A stretch of 49,942 nt of DNA, from contig JAGBXB010000002.1 in NCBI GenBank assembly GCA_017629515.1, positions 1-49,942 of the forward strand. The letters are read 5' to 3'. The notes under the pieces are model-generated. The model made no database searches, had not been told where the DNA came from, and was given only the letters and a program-made list of their open reading frames with translations. The stretch comes from Lentisphaeria bacterium (GTDB lineage Bacteria; Verrucomicrobiota; Lentisphaeria; Victivallales; UBA1829). A program made the translations under genes and the position numbers. The stretch's first letter is position 1; each line of letters begins with the position of its first letter. Below, piece by piece: positions 23,226 to 31,997 of the stretch.

Positions 23226-24290
23226 ATGGCTATCACCCAGACCTCCATCAGTTATTACGGACTCAATTATGTGGAACACGCTGAAAAAGATTTTGCAGAA
23301 ATGCTGGATCACGGCTGTACCACTGTTATCCTTGCCGTAACCGAATTTGACTTTGACTTCTGGCGGCCCAATATTCCCAAAATTGTGGATAAAGCCCATG
23401 AAATTGGATTGAGAGTCATTATCGACCCCTGGGGAAATGGAAAATATTTCGGCGGGGAACAGGTCAGTAAATTTTTGCAGGACAATGTGGAAAACCGTCA
23501 GGTATCCGCTTTGACAGGAGAAAAACTTCCCTATGCCTGCTTCAATACAAATTCTTACAGAGATTACTTCAAAAACTTCTGTCTCACCCTTGCAAGAGAA
23601 ACCAATGCAGATGGTTTCTTCTGGGATGAACCCCACTATGCTTTCCCCAAAGGTATCGCCTCCATTACAGGCGGAGTTGCCGATGACTGGACATGCTATT
23701 GCCACGTCTGCCGCAAACGGTTTGAAGATTATTACGGATACCCCATGCCCCGTTATATGACAAATGATGTAAAAATGTTCCGCTGGAGAGAAGCTCTTGT
23801 GGTACTGGAAGAAACTTCCAAAGCCCTGAAAGAACTGAATCCCGAACTGGAGATCACCTGCTGTGTCCATGCTACCCAGAATGGGTATTATGTTTCTGAA
23901 TACCGGGGATATGACAACTGGGATATGGTTGCCGCCTGTCCCTATTTTGATGTATTTTCCACAACCATCGTCAACTGGGCACTTCCGGAAGACTTCTACC
24001 GGGATATTACTGAACGGACTGTTGCCATTGCCAGAAAATACGGTAAAAAAGCGGAACGCTGGCTGATGGGATATTACAAACAGCCCAAAGACTGGGCGCA
24101 GGTTGCCAAATGGGCGGATATTGCGGAAGAAGCCGGTGTTGACCGGATCGCCGCATGGACTTACCGTGGCGGATATGGTACAGTTGTGGGAGCTCCCGAC
24201 GCTTTGAAATTGTGGGATACCATTGGCGAAAATTACAAGAGAGTTCTGAAAAACGGCAAAAAAACTCCTGCAAAAGGCAAAAAGAAATAA
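23226..24290 (+). CDS. TIM-barrel protein, putative glycoside-hydrolase-like
   Basis: A 354-residue protein without signal peptide. It looks like a (beta/alpha)8 barrel related to uncharacterised glycosidase-like families: strand-end acidic residues in VILAVTEFDFDFW, RVIIDPWGNGKYF, and NADGFFWDEPHYAFP, where Asp and Glu are candidates for catalysis. A small Cys motif CYCHVCRKRFEDYYG resembles segments near the active site of several beta-galactosidase-like barrels. Later segments EITCCVHATQNGYY and ERWLMGYYKQ fit barrel strands 6 and 7. The C-terminus is a lysine-rich tail. AAAGG precedes the ATG. It is first after the regulator in a putative amino-sugar operon. The family and substrate are not established. 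Confidence 0.6.
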   Translation: MAITQTSISYYGLNYVEHAEKDFAEMLDHGCTTVILAVTEFDFDFWRPNIPKIVDKAHEIGLRVIIDPWGNGKYFGGEQVSKFLQDNVENRQVSALTGEKLPYACFNTNSYRDYFKNFCLTLARETNADGFFWDEPHYAFPKGIASITGGVADDWTCYCHVCRKRFEDYYGYPMPRYMTNDVKMFRWREALVVLEETSKALKELNPELEITCCVHATQNGYYVSEYRGYDNWDMVAACPYFDVFSTTIVNWALPEDFYRDITERTVAIARKYGKKAERWLMGYYKQPKDWAQVAKWADIAEEAGVDRIAAWTYRGGYGTVVGAPDALKLWDTIGENYKRVLKNGKKTPAKGKKK

Positions 24291-24303
24291 AGAAAATGTA
24301 CCG

Positions 24304-24325
24304 GGGGAGGATTTACTTTCTCCCC
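24304..24325 (+). other. Intercistronic hairpin
   Basis: GGGGAG (24304-24309) pairs with CTCCCC (24320-24325) around a 10-base loop, between the TIM-barrel and GH89-like genes. No U-tract follows, so complete termination is unlikely; a stability or processing role fits better. Confidence 0.5.
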
Positions 24326-24355
24326 TGTATAAACTTGTAAACAAAGGAAAAACTC

Positions 24356-26716
24356 ATGTTGAAGATTTATGTACCTGAAAAAAAAGGCATCTTCAAGATC
24401 GTTTCTGAAGAATTTGTTTCTTTCTATTCCCGTATGACCGGCGAAAAGCCCCAGATCGTCACAAAACCTTCTGCAAAAGAGGATATGGTTGTTATTGGTT
24501 CCGATACGGTCAATGCTTATACCCATTCCAAGATCATTGAAAAAGTCATCCCCCAGTTTTCTATTGTGACCAATCAGGATGATTACCAGATCGTTTCCGC
24601 AAAAGATAACGGCAGAAAACTTCTTTTCTTTGCCGGAGGAAGAGACCGCGCACTTCTTTATGCGTTGTACCATTTTTTCGAATTGCAGGGATGCAGATAT
24701 TTCTGGGATGGAGATATTGTTCCGGAAAAGAAAAACCTCAAACTGGATGGTTATAACATCAAAGAATCTCCCCGTTTCCAGTACCGGGGATTGCGGTATT
24801 TTGCCCACAGAAGTCTGAAAAGATTTCAGGCGGAACACTGGGATATCGACGATTGGAAAAAAGAGCTGGACTGGTGTCTGACAAAACGTTTCAATCTCTT
24901 TATGCTGCGGATCGGACTGGACGATATTTTCCAGAAAGCCTTTCCGGATGTGGTAAAGTATCCAAAATGGCACGTGCCGGAATCCAAAGAACGCTCCTAT
25001 GATGACCGTGACCTTTTCTGGAGTCTGGAATATCGGGGTAAATTGCGGAAAATGGTACTGGAATATGCCAGGGAAAGGGATCTCATGCACCCGGAAGATC
25101 TGGGGACAATGACCCACTGGTACAGCCGTACCCCCCATGATTTCCTCAATCATTTCAATCCGGATTTCATGCCCCAGGCGACTGCCGGGTACAGTCAAAA
25201 GACCGGGCTTGTCTGGGACATTCGTCAGGATCATAATCTGGATAACTATTTCAAACTTACCGAAGCCCATATTGAAAATTACGGTTCTCCGGAGTTGTTC
25301 CATACCATCGGACTGGCGGAACGCCGCTGTTATGCGGATCGGGAAGCAAACCACCAGATGAAGTTATATACTTACCGCAGGATCATCCATAAATTGCGTG
25401 GCAAATACCCCAATGCGCCCCTTCTTATTGCCAGCTGGGACTTCTGCATGTACTGGAAACCGGAAGAGATCCATGCGTTTCTTCAGGAACTGGATCCCAC
25501 CAATACCATCATTCTGGAATATACTTCTGAAACAGATAATGAACTCAATAACTTCACAAACTGGAATATGATGGGCCGTTTCCCCTGGATCTTCGGAATT
25601 TTCCACGCGTTTGAACCCAATACAGATGTGCGCGGATATTATGATATCACAGAACGGCGTCTGCATGTGGCAAAGGATGACCCCATGTGCAAAGGGATGG
25701 TCTTCTGGCCGGAATGTTCCCATACAGATACCCTTATGCTGGAATATCTGGGAGCGAACTCCTGGAATCCTGCGGACAGTACCAGAAAGATCGCTTCTTT
25801 CATTGATAAATTTGTTTCCGACCGCTATCCGGTCAATACTTCTGTTATGCGGAAGATCTGGCAGAAATTCCTGCCCATTATCAAAATGCGGGGTTTTGTA
25901 GGCCCCCAGCAGCCCCATTCTTTCATGATCGGAGAAAATCCTTTCCGTGTTTATGACAGTTTTAAATGGAATATTGCAGGTACCCCCTGTGCGGCAACAC
26001 TGGGGTATCAGGAAAAATTCATTACCGATTTTGCTCCAGTCATGAAAGAAATGCCAGCATTATTGAAAATGCTTGCCAAACTGGATCATGCAAAAATGGA
26101 TGAATTTACCAGACGGGATGTGGTGGATATTGCCCGTTCCTGTGCCGGAAGATGTCTGCATTATGGTCTTTATCACATGAATTTTGCTTATGACAAATGG
26201 CGCAAAAATGAAGGAAAAGCAGAAACGGTCAAGGGGATCATTGCTTTTGTGGATAAAATCTATCATATTCTATCCGACATCCTTGCTTCCCATGAAGATT
26301 ACTCCTTGAATGATACGCTCAAAGAGATGCAGACCAAACATGAGTGTAACCCCGACTTTGAATTTACACTCAAAGGCAATGCGGAAAACAGTTACTGCCG
26401 TTCCTATATCTATGAACTGGTGAAACCTCTGTATATTCCGGAATTCAGGATCGTTGCAGGAGCCATGCTGGATGCCATGAGAGCGGGTAACAAAGGTGCA
26501 TTCCAAAGCAATGATGAAAAGTATAAGGATATGGCAATTAAGATCGCAGATAAATTCTATGATGCCCCCCTTGCCAAAAATAAACCCGATCATATCAAAG
26601 CATTTAAAGCACTGCCCTCCACTCTGAAAACTCTGGCTGATGAAGTGGAAAAATATATGGCAGGCAAAAGTTCTTCTGAAGAAGTGGATGCTTTTATCAA
26701 ATCGGCAAAACTCTGA
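24356..26716 (+). CDS. GH89-like protein (alpha-N-acetylglucosaminidase-type)
   Basis: A 786-residue protein with the three-part layout of GH89. The N-terminal domain (1-140) ends in GRDRALLYALYHFFELQGCR. The TIM barrel begins at FQYRGLRYFAHRS and has HWDIDDWKKELDWCLTKRFN, matching the NAGLU segment before the active site. A helical C-terminal domain follows. By eye, LAERRCY (Glu322) and LEYTSE (Glu392) align with the acid/base and nucleophile positions of GH89, the latter with LDLFAE of NAGLU. GH89 enzymes remove alpha-linked GlcNAc, for example from heparan or mucin glycans. There is no signal peptide, so it would act in the cytosol. It sits between a TIM-barrel gene and a SIS isomerase gene. 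Distant relation to GH89 rather than proven activity. Confidence 0.62.
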   Translation: MLKIYVPEKKGIFKIVSEEFVSFYSRMTGEKPQIVTKPSAKEDMVVIGSDTVNAYTHSKIIEKVIPQFSIVTNQDDYQIVSAKDNGRKLLFFAGGRDRALLYALYHFFELQGCRYFWDGDIVPEKKNLKLDGYNIKESPRFQYRGLRYFAHRSLKRFQAEHWDIDDWKKELDWCLTKRFNLFMLRIGLDDIFQKAFPDVVKYPKWHVPESKERSYDDRDLFWSLEYRGKLRKMVLEYARERDLMHPEDLGTMTHWYSRTPHDFLNHFNPDFMPQATAGYSQKTGLVWDIRQDHNLDNYFKLTEAHIENYGSPELFHTIGLAERRCYADREANHQMKLYTYRRIIHKLRGKYPNAPLLIASWDFCMYWKPEEIHAFLQELDPTNTIILEYTSETDNELNNFTNWNMMGRFPWIFGIFHAFEPNTDVRGYYDITERRLHVAKDDPMCKGMVFWPECSHTDTLMLEYLGANSWNPADSTRKIASFIDKFVSDRYPVNTSVMRKIWQKFLPIIKMRGFVGPQQPHSFMIGENPFRVYDSFKWNIAGTPCAATLGYQEKFITDFAPVMKEMPALLKMLAKLDHAKMDEFTRRDVVDIARSCAGRCLHYGLYHMNFAYDKWRKNEGKAETVKGIIAFVDKIYHILSDILASHEDYSLNDTLKEMQTKHECNPDFEFTLKGNAENSYCRSYIYELVKPLYIPEFRIVAGAMLDAMRAGNKGAFQSNDEKYKDMAIKIADKFYDAPLAKNKPDHIKAFKALPSTLKTLADEVEKYMAGKSSSEEVDAFIKSAKL

Positions 26717-26733
26717 TATATAAGGAGAAAAAA

Positions 26734-27492
26734 ATGACAAAAATCAACGATCACGGATATGTGGCAAATGCCTATAAAAATATCTGCGAAGTAGTGGAAA
26801 AGCAGAATGACAATATCCGCAAAGCGGCAGAGATGATGGCAGATGCCATTGCCAATGATAAACTCATCAATGTCTATGCCGGCGGCGGTCATACCACTCT
26901 TGCCATGGGGGAAATGTTCTTCCGTGCAGGCGGTTTGGCAAACATCAATCCCCTGATGGAAACGGCTTTATCCGTATTCAATCAGGCACTCAAATATCTG
27001 GAACTGGAAAGAACAGTCAATTTCGGGTCCTCCATTATCAAATATTATGATATACAGAAGGATGATCTTGTACTTATTTTCCACAATATCGGGATCAATC
27101 CTGCCACCATCGACGCCGCTATGGAAATCAAGAAACGTGGTGGAAAAATCATTGCCGTAGCCAGTTCCTACTGGCAGAACGATATGCCTGCCGACCATTT
27201 CATCCGTCACCCCTCCGGCAAAAACCTCTTTGATTTTGCCGATGTGTGCATTGATGACTACAATCCCGTTGGCGATGCTATTGTCAATGTTCCCGGACTG
27301 GATACCCCGATAGCCCCGGTCTCCAACCTTGTGGACTTTACCATTGCCCATCTTCTGGAAATCGAAACGGTAAATATCTGTATCGAAAGAGGCATCGTCC
27401 CCCCGGTCTGGAACAGTGCCAATACCCCCGGAGGCGATGAGAAAAATGCTGCCTATCTTAAAAAATATAAAGGCAGGATCAAATCTCTGTAA
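26734..27492 (+). CDS. SIS-domain phosphosugar-binding protein (UPF0309-like)
   Basis: A 252-residue sugar isomerase (SIS) domain protein. It begins with a helix, then INVYAGGGHTTLAMGEMFFRAGGL, which matches the UPF0309 pattern of a Gly-rich phosphate loop followed by the conserved FxRAGGL. KKRGGKIIAVASSYWQ is the typical second SIS strand-loop. Members bind phosphosugars and many isomerise amino-sugar phosphates, but the exact substrate here is unknown. TAAGGAG lies 8 bases before the ATG and only 17 bases separate it from the GH89-like gene, so it is in the same operon. Its context suggests handling of a GlcNAc-derived phosphosugar. Confidence 0.82.
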   Translation: MTKINDHGYVANAYKNICEVVEKQNDNIRKAAEMMADAIANDKLINVYAGGGHTTLAMGEMFFRAGGLANINPLMETALSVFNQALKYLELERTVNFGSSIIKYYDIQKDDLVLIFHNIGINPATIDAAMEIKKRGGKIIAVASSYWQNDMPADHFIRHPSGKNLFDFADVCIDDYNPVGDAIVNVPGLDTPIAPVSNLVDFTIAHLLEIETVNICIERGIVPPVWNSANTPGGDEKNAAYLKKYKGRIKSL

Positions 27493-27505
27493 AAAGGAAG
27501 TCAAG

Positions 27506-28354
27506 ATGGATGAGGTATGTATAAAATATGTTCCGGCAAAACGTTATGCAGAAGAATTGCACAGCGTGATGCTGAAATGTTTTCCTGATTTCTGGACGCC
27601 GCGGTTTGCGGAGGAAAATTACACATTCCCCTATGATGTAAAGATGTATCTTCTTACCATCAACGGGCAAAAGGCGGGGCAGATCGGGTATCATCCTTAT
27701 TCTTTTCATTTTTGCGGCACGTTCCGGACTACCGGCGGGATCTGCGATGTGGGGGTTCTGCCGGAATTCCGGGGAAAAGGGTACAGCAGACTTCTTCTGG
27801 AATTTATATGCGGAAAGATCATAAAAAAATATGATCCTCTTTTCATCCCTCTTTATACGGATAAACCGCCTGTCTATAAGAAAATGGGCTTTGAGGTATA
27901 TTATTCTCTTCTTCCGGAAAAAACGGCTTCTTTTCCCGGAGAGGAGAAATTCCGCTTTTCCTCCCCTGCCCTTCCCATGGCAAAACTTGTAAGAAAGCCT
28001 TTGGAAAAATGTACGGAGGAAGAGTTGAAAAAGTTGAAGATCCGCTTTCTGTATGAAAAGGGAACACTCTTTAACGGAAAATGTGTGAGAAGCAACGAAG
28101 TCTGGGATGAATTGTTCCGTGATCCGGATTCAGAATGGATCCTCAAAGAAGAGGAATATTTCTTTTTCCGGAAAGGGGAAATGCTGGAAAATTATTCTGC
28201 TTCCTGCGGAACTTGCCCTCCCCTCCATGGCGGACATGATGGAAATATGGCCATGCTGAAACTTTGCCGCAAAGCAAAAAACAGACAGGAAAAACTTTTA
28301 TTGGAAAAAATTGGAAAAAGGGAACTCTTTTTCCCGCTTTCCGATGTATTTTAA
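27506..28354 (+). CDS. GNAT-family N-acetyltransferase (Eis-like layout)
   Basis: A 282-residue protein with an N-terminal GNAT acetyl-CoA-binding domain: TTGGICDVGVLPEFRGKGYSR, where the last part is the pyrophosphate-binding RxxGxG loop, and PLYTDKPPVYKKMGFEVYY, typical of the alpha/beta end of the fold. A further domain of about 130 residues follows, as in Eis/Eis-like enzymes. The ATG at 27506 follows AAAAAGGAAG; the frame also extends upstream to 27416 but overlaps the SIS gene and has no ribosome site. Substrate unknown; acetylation of an amine or amino sugar is plausible given the neighbours. Confidence 0.8.
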   Translation: MDEVCIKYVPAKRYAEELHSVMLKCFPDFWTPRFAEENYTFPYDVKMYLLTINGQKAGQIGYHPYSFHFCGTFRTTGGICDVGVLPEFRGKGYSRLLLEFICGKIIKKYDPLFIPLYTDKPPVYKKMGFEVYYSLLPEKTASFPGEEKFRFSSPALPMAKLVRKPLEKCTEEELKKLKIRFLYEKGTLFNGKCVRSNEVWDELFRDPDSEWILKEEEYFFFRKGEMLENYSASCGTCPPLHGGHDGNMAMLKLCRKAKNRQEKLLLEKIGKRELFFPLSDVF

Positions 28355-28367
28355 GCAAACAAGAAAT

Positions 28368-28390
28368 GCAGAGAGTGTGAGACTTTCTGC
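28368..28390 (+). other. Intercistronic hairpin before the next ribosome site
   Basis: GCAGAGAGT (28368-28376) pairs with ACTTTCTGC (28382-28390), nine pairs with one G-U. The following AAGGAGG for the gene at 28403 starts right at its base, so the stem could influence translation start. Confidence 0.45.
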
Positions 28391-28402
28391 AAGGAGGTTA
28401 TT

Positions 28403-29146
28403 ATGGATTTAACAAAGATGAATGCAGCTCTTCAGGAACTGCGTTCAAAGTATGCCGTCGCCAATAATGGCGAGATCATTGCCGCACCCTGCGGTGATAT
28501 GGGTGCAGGAGCCATTCTCAAATGCTGCTGCGGGAAAAATATTCCTTTGCTCCCCTGGAGAAAGGAAAGAAGATTTTTTGAACTGAAAAACCTGGTGGAC
28601 ACCAATACATTGGAAGATGTTTCCACGCTCCGTTTTGCCTGGATGGCTTCCGGTAAAACTCTTGCGCAGCTTCTTTACCGGGAACTGGATCTTTGCGAAT
28701 TTATCGGGGAATCTCCCATCGTATCCATTTTTGCCACTCTCGGCGGGGATAAAACTGCCAACGCCATTGTGAAACTTGCGGATACAAAAAGCTGTTCTGT
28801 GGAATGTTCTGCCGGACTCCCCAAAGGAGCGGAAGAAATCGACAAACATGAGATCATTGCCAGAAGGGGTATCGGCTGCGACAGAGTGGTGGACAGTCAG
28901 ATCCCCATGTCCTCCATCTATGAATTTACCGAAGACGGGGAAAAACGTTATACGGATGTGGATACGGAACTTTACGGATTTTCCACAGAAGAGATCTGGT
29001 TGATCCGTGCAGCGTTTGAAGTTCTTTCCAAACCGGAACTTGCCGATATCTGGATCAAAGCGGATTCTTCCATCCGCAAAAAAGTTGCCGCCGCATTGGA
29101 AACAGAAAAGAACGGGGCTGTTGCCCTTTTCGGTAAGGAGGATTAA
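28403..29146 (+). CDS. Conserved-looking protein of unknown function, paired with Gfo/Idh gene
   Basis: A 247-residue cytosolic protein that I do not recognise by name. It has no signal peptide, no membrane segment and no GxGxxG nucleotide loop. Notable segments are APCGDMGAGAILKCCCG (four Cys in 13 residues), a central ATLGGDKTANAIVKLADT, and RRGIGCDRVVDSQIPMSSIY followed by YTDVDTELYGF. The latter part has the look of the beta-sheet, substrate-binding half of Gfo/Idh/MocA proteins without the Rossmann half (weak impression). Excellent ribosome site AAGGAGG, and only three bases separate it from the oxidoreductase gene, so the two products likely work together. Confidence 0.6.
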   Translation: MDLTKMNAALQELRSKYAVANNGEIIAAPCGDMGAGAILKCCCGKNIPLLPWRKERRFFELKNLVDTNTLEDVSTLRFAWMASGKTLAQLLYRELDLCEFIGESPIVSIFATLGGDKTANAIVKLADTKSCSVECSAGLPKGAEEIDKHEIIARRGIGCDRVVDSQIPMSSIYEFTEDGEKRYTDVDTELYGFSTEEIWLIRAAFEVLSKPELADIWIKADSSIRKKVAAALETEKNGAVALFGKED

Positions 29147-29149
29147 GAG

Positions 29150-30226
29150 ATGAAACCTGTAAAAATCGCCATGGTGTCCCTTACCCACGGACATACCCGT
29201 AAATATTATCAGACATTGCGTGAAAATTCCAAACTGGACTGGGTTGCCTCCTGTGCGGAAGATGAAAGAGCCAAAGAAGTCTATGAACTTTATAAAAATG
29301 GCGTTCCCTGCTATCTTTCCATTGATGAGATGTTTGAAAAACATCCGGATATTGAAGCTGTTGTCCTTGCCTCTGCCAATGATAAACATCTGGAACAGGT
29401 GAAAGATTGCGCCAGACGCGGCGTCCATGTCCTTTCCATGAAGATCCCCACCTTTGATCCCAAAGAATATGATGAAATGGTGGAAGCAGTGGAAAAAGCA
29501 GGGATCGTCTGTCAGGTGGAACTGGAAATGCACTATAATCCTGTGGTAAAAAGATTGCAGGAGATCATTGAAAGCGGTAAACTTGGCAAAATTCTTTCTG
29601 TTCAGGCCACCAATATCACTCTTTCCCCGGTCTGGGCATTTCCCTGGCAGGGAAGTCCGGAGGCAAGTTACGGTAAACGCGTCCCCCTGCGTGACGGCGA
29701 TCCCCGTTTCCGCGGCGGCGCACTCTGTGACCACCCCCATATTTTCGACCTTATCCGCTGGCTGACCAAAAGCGATTTTGATTTTGTCTATTCGGAAGTA
29801 GCCCCCAATATCCGTCCGGATCTGGAAGTGGAGGATATGATTTTAGCCAATGGGAAGATGAAAAACGGGGTTATCTTCTCTCTTGACCCGAGCTGGTCAA
29901 TAGCGGAAAATAAGTTGAAAGTACCCGGCCCCGGTTGGGAAGTATTCCCCAAACGTATGGAAGTAAATGTGACCATTACCGGGGAAAAAGGGGTAGTCGC
30001 CTGCGATTGCTTCGGGCCCAATGTGTATCACAACGGTGCGCCCAACGACCGTTTCACAGTCCAGTACACCTACTTTGATGAATGGATCGGACTTATCGAC
30101 GAGTTTGTTGCCTGTATCCGGGAACACAAAGAACCCAAGATCAATCTCAAATGGCACAGAGGCACTATTGATGCCATGAATGCCTGTTACGCAAGTATCC
30201 AGACAAAAGCTCCTGCCAAAGTCTGA
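29150..30226 (+). CDS. Gfo/Idh/MocA family oxidoreductase
   Basis: A 358-residue NAD(P)-dependent oxidoreductase-like protein. Residues 1-125 form the Rossmann domain (KIAMVSLTHGHTRKYYQ, then PDIEAVVLASANDKHLEQV). Where the family usually has EKP, this protein reads MKIP: the Lys is kept but the Glu is absent. The C-terminal domain includes FRGGALCDHPHIFDLIRWL, the usual D-x-x-x-H pattern near the active site, and a long beta-sheet part. A C-terminal KWHRGTIDAMNACYASI helix closes the protein. GGTAAGGAGG lies upstream. Family members oxidise or reduce diverse sugars and inositols; the neighbours suggest an amino sugar or its acid. A terminator hairpin follows before the GH20-type gene. Confidence 0.88.
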   Translation: MKPVKIAMVSLTHGHTRKYYQTLRENSKLDWVASCAEDERAKEVYELYKNGVPCYLSIDEMFEKHPDIEAVVLASANDKHLEQVKDCARRGVHVLSMKIPTFDPKEYDEMVEAVEKAGIVCQVELEMHYNPVVKRLQEIIESGKLGKILSVQATNITLSPVWAFPWQGSPEASYGKRVPLRDGDPRFRGGALCDHPHIFDLIRWLTKSDFDFVYSEVAPNIRPDLEVEDMILANGKMKNGVIFSLDPSWSIAENKLKVPGPGWEVFPKRMEVNVTITGEKGVVACDCFGPNVYHNGAPNDRFTVQYTYFDEWIGLIDEFVACIREHKEPKINLKWHRGTIDAMNACYASIQTKAPAKV

Positions 30227-30239
30227 TTAACTTTTTCCG

Positions 30240-30273
30240 GGGGGATAAATTTTTATCCCCCTGATTTTTATTT
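30240..30273 (+). terminator. Probable intrinsic terminator after the Gfo/Idh gene
   Basis: GGGGGATAAA (30240-30249) pairs with TTTATCCCCC (30252-30261), then TGATTTTTATTT. The tail is interrupted, so partial read-through into the GH20-type gene 16 bases further on is likely. Confidence 0.65.
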
Positions 30274-30288
30274 CAGGAAGAATAGATT

Positions 30289-31803
30289 ATGGATGACAAA
30301 GAACGTATTACCATATTGAAAAATCTTATTCCCGTTCCGCAGGAAATTTCTTTTGATGACAAGGAGGATTATATTCTTGAAGAAAATTCCCCGGTTCTTC
30401 TTACTTTCGGCGGGAAAAAAGATGAATTGAAAATTGCGGAAGGTATGCTTCTTGACTCTTTTGCCGCATATTGGAAAAGAACGCCGGATCTTACATGCAA
30501 AAGCGGAAAAAAAGATGCTCCTTCCGGAGAAGGATATAATATCGAAGTAAAACAGGAACTTTTAAGTATAAAAGTTTCCACACTTACCGGATTGCAGAAT
30601 GCAATGAAAACCTTGCGTCAGTTAGCTGAGCCGGTACGCAATAAAGCAAGAACAGAAGATTTTTTCCTGGTTTCCTGTTCCATAAAAGATTCTCCCGTCT
30701 TTACTTTCCGGGGTATCCATATTTGTATTTTCCCGGAAACACCTTTGTATGAGGTCGAAAAGAAGATACGGCTTGCCGCCTATCATAAATTCAATTATGC
30801 CGTTATTGAAGTATGGGGGCATTTTCCCTTTGTCAGTCATCCGGAAATGTGCTGGAAAGACCGGAAAATCGATCTTGGAGAACTCAAACGCCTTGTGCGT
30901 CTGGGCAAAGAACTGGGAATTACCCTTTGTCCCCAGTTCAACCTTCTGGGTCACGCTGCCGCCGCAAGGGGATCTACAGGCAAACATGCCTTCCTGGATT
31001 TTGCTCCGGAATTGCAGGTGCTTTTTGAACCCGGCGGCTGGACATGGTGTCTCTCCAATCCTTATACCAGACAGACTTTGGCGGACATCGTATCCGAACT
31101 TCTGGAATTTTTCGATTTTCCCCCTTATTTCCATATTGGATGTGATGAATCTCTGGACTTTGCAAGTTGCAAGACCTGCCGGAAAAGCAATAAGGAAAAA
31201 CTTTTGCTTGACCATATAACATTCTTCAATGATCTTATCAAATCCAAAGGAGCCCGCACCATCATGTGGCATGACATGCTTCTTATCGGCGGAGTTGGTT
31301 CTCCCTATGAAGGATATTATGCTTTCGGTTCAGAAAGTGACGGCTTGAAAAATCTGTATAAGAAACTGCCAAAAGATATCATTATTGCTGACTGGCAGTA
31401 CAACTATCCCAAAAAACCGGACAGTACGGATGAACCCACTTGGCCCACAAGTAAAGTATTCCATGATGCCGGTCTGGATGTAGTTGTCTGCCCCTGGCTG
31501 AATACAGACGGGATCATTTCCCAGGCAAAAATGGCAAAGGAACGCTCCTTTATGGGGATGCTGGAAACTACATGGCACATGAGTCATACCTATCCCCAGA
31601 TCAATGCACAATTCACCGTTGCCGCCAATGGCGCATGGCGCGGAGATAAAGATATGGAAATGCCCATTACTTTCTGGGGAAGCAATTACTCTATTGCCAC
31701 CCACCGGCACATGCGGGAAGTCTGTCTGGATATGGGAATAACCGAATATGAGAAAACAGGTTTTTCAGAACATCAGGTCATGCCGGATGCCATGCTGTAT
31801 TGA
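30289..31803 (+). CDS. GH20-type beta-N-acetylhexosaminidase-like protein
   Basis: A 504-residue protein with the GH20 layout: an N-terminal GH20b-like domain (about 1-140, ending LRQLAEP) and a TIM-barrel catalytic domain starting FTFRGIHICIFPE. The catalytic acid pair is present in FHIGCDESLDF, Asp286-Glu287, where GH20 enzymes have HIGGDE and use the substrate acetamido group as nucleophile. CPQFNLLGHAAA corresponds to the substrate-binding H-G loop. A CKTCRKS motif follows the catalytic pair. No signal peptide, so intracellular hydrolysis of beta-linked GlcNAc or GalNAc oligosaccharides is inferred. The ribosome site is modest (CAGGAAG). It ends the putative amino-sugar operon, followed by a strong terminator. 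Confidence 0.75.
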   Translation: MDDKERITILKNLIPVPQEISFDDKEDYILEENSPVLLTFGGKKDELKIAEGMLLDSFAAYWKRTPDLTCKSGKKDAPSGEGYNIEVKQELLSIKVSTLTGLQNAMKTLRQLAEPVRNKARTEDFFLVSCSIKDSPVFTFRGIHICIFPETPLYEVEKKIRLAAYHKFNYAVIEVWGHFPFVSHPEMCWKDRKIDLGELKRLVRLGKELGITLCPQFNLLGHAAAARGSTGKHAFLDFAPELQVLFEPGGWTWCLSNPYTRQTLADIVSELLEFFDFPPYFHIGCDESLDFASCKTCRKSNKEKLLLDHITFFNDLIKSKGARTIMWHDMLLIGGVGSPYEGYYAFGSESDGLKNLYKKLPKDIIIADWQYNYPKKPDSTDEPTWPTSKVFHDAGLDVVVCPWLNTDGIISQAKMAKERSFMGMLETTWHMSHTYPQINAQFTVAANGAWRGDKDMEMPITFWGSNYSIATHRHMREVCLDMGITEYEKTGFSEHQVMPDAMLY

Positions 31804-31850
31804 TTTTTGATGTATTTTTTATTTTGTGCGTCAGTGCTCAAAACACATAT

Positions 31851-31894
31851 TTTCCGGCTGTTGTCCTCCGGGGGAACAGCCGGAAATGTTTTTT
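31851..31894 (+). terminator. Strong intrinsic terminator after the GH20-type gene
   Basis: TTTCCGGCTGTT (31851-31862) pairs with AACAGCCGGAAA (31875-31886), 12 bp, followed by TG and a T7 run. It closes the transcription unit that begins at 22033. Confidence 0.9.
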
Positions 31895-31941
31895 TATGGG
31901 GCATGGGGGGTGTTTTTTCCTCTTTTCTTTCCCTGCATGGA

Positions 31942-31970
31942 TTGAAAATAACAGAGACAGGAGGTAAATT
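31942..31970 (+). promoter_or_regulatory. Candidate promoter of the PHP gene
   Basis: TTGAAA (31942-31947), 17-base spacer, TAAATT (31965-31970), 28 bases before the ATG at 31998. The same hexamers and spacing recur at 46177-46205. Confidence 0.5.
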
Positions 31971-31997
31971 ATTCTGAAAGAAAAAAAGGATGCAGAG

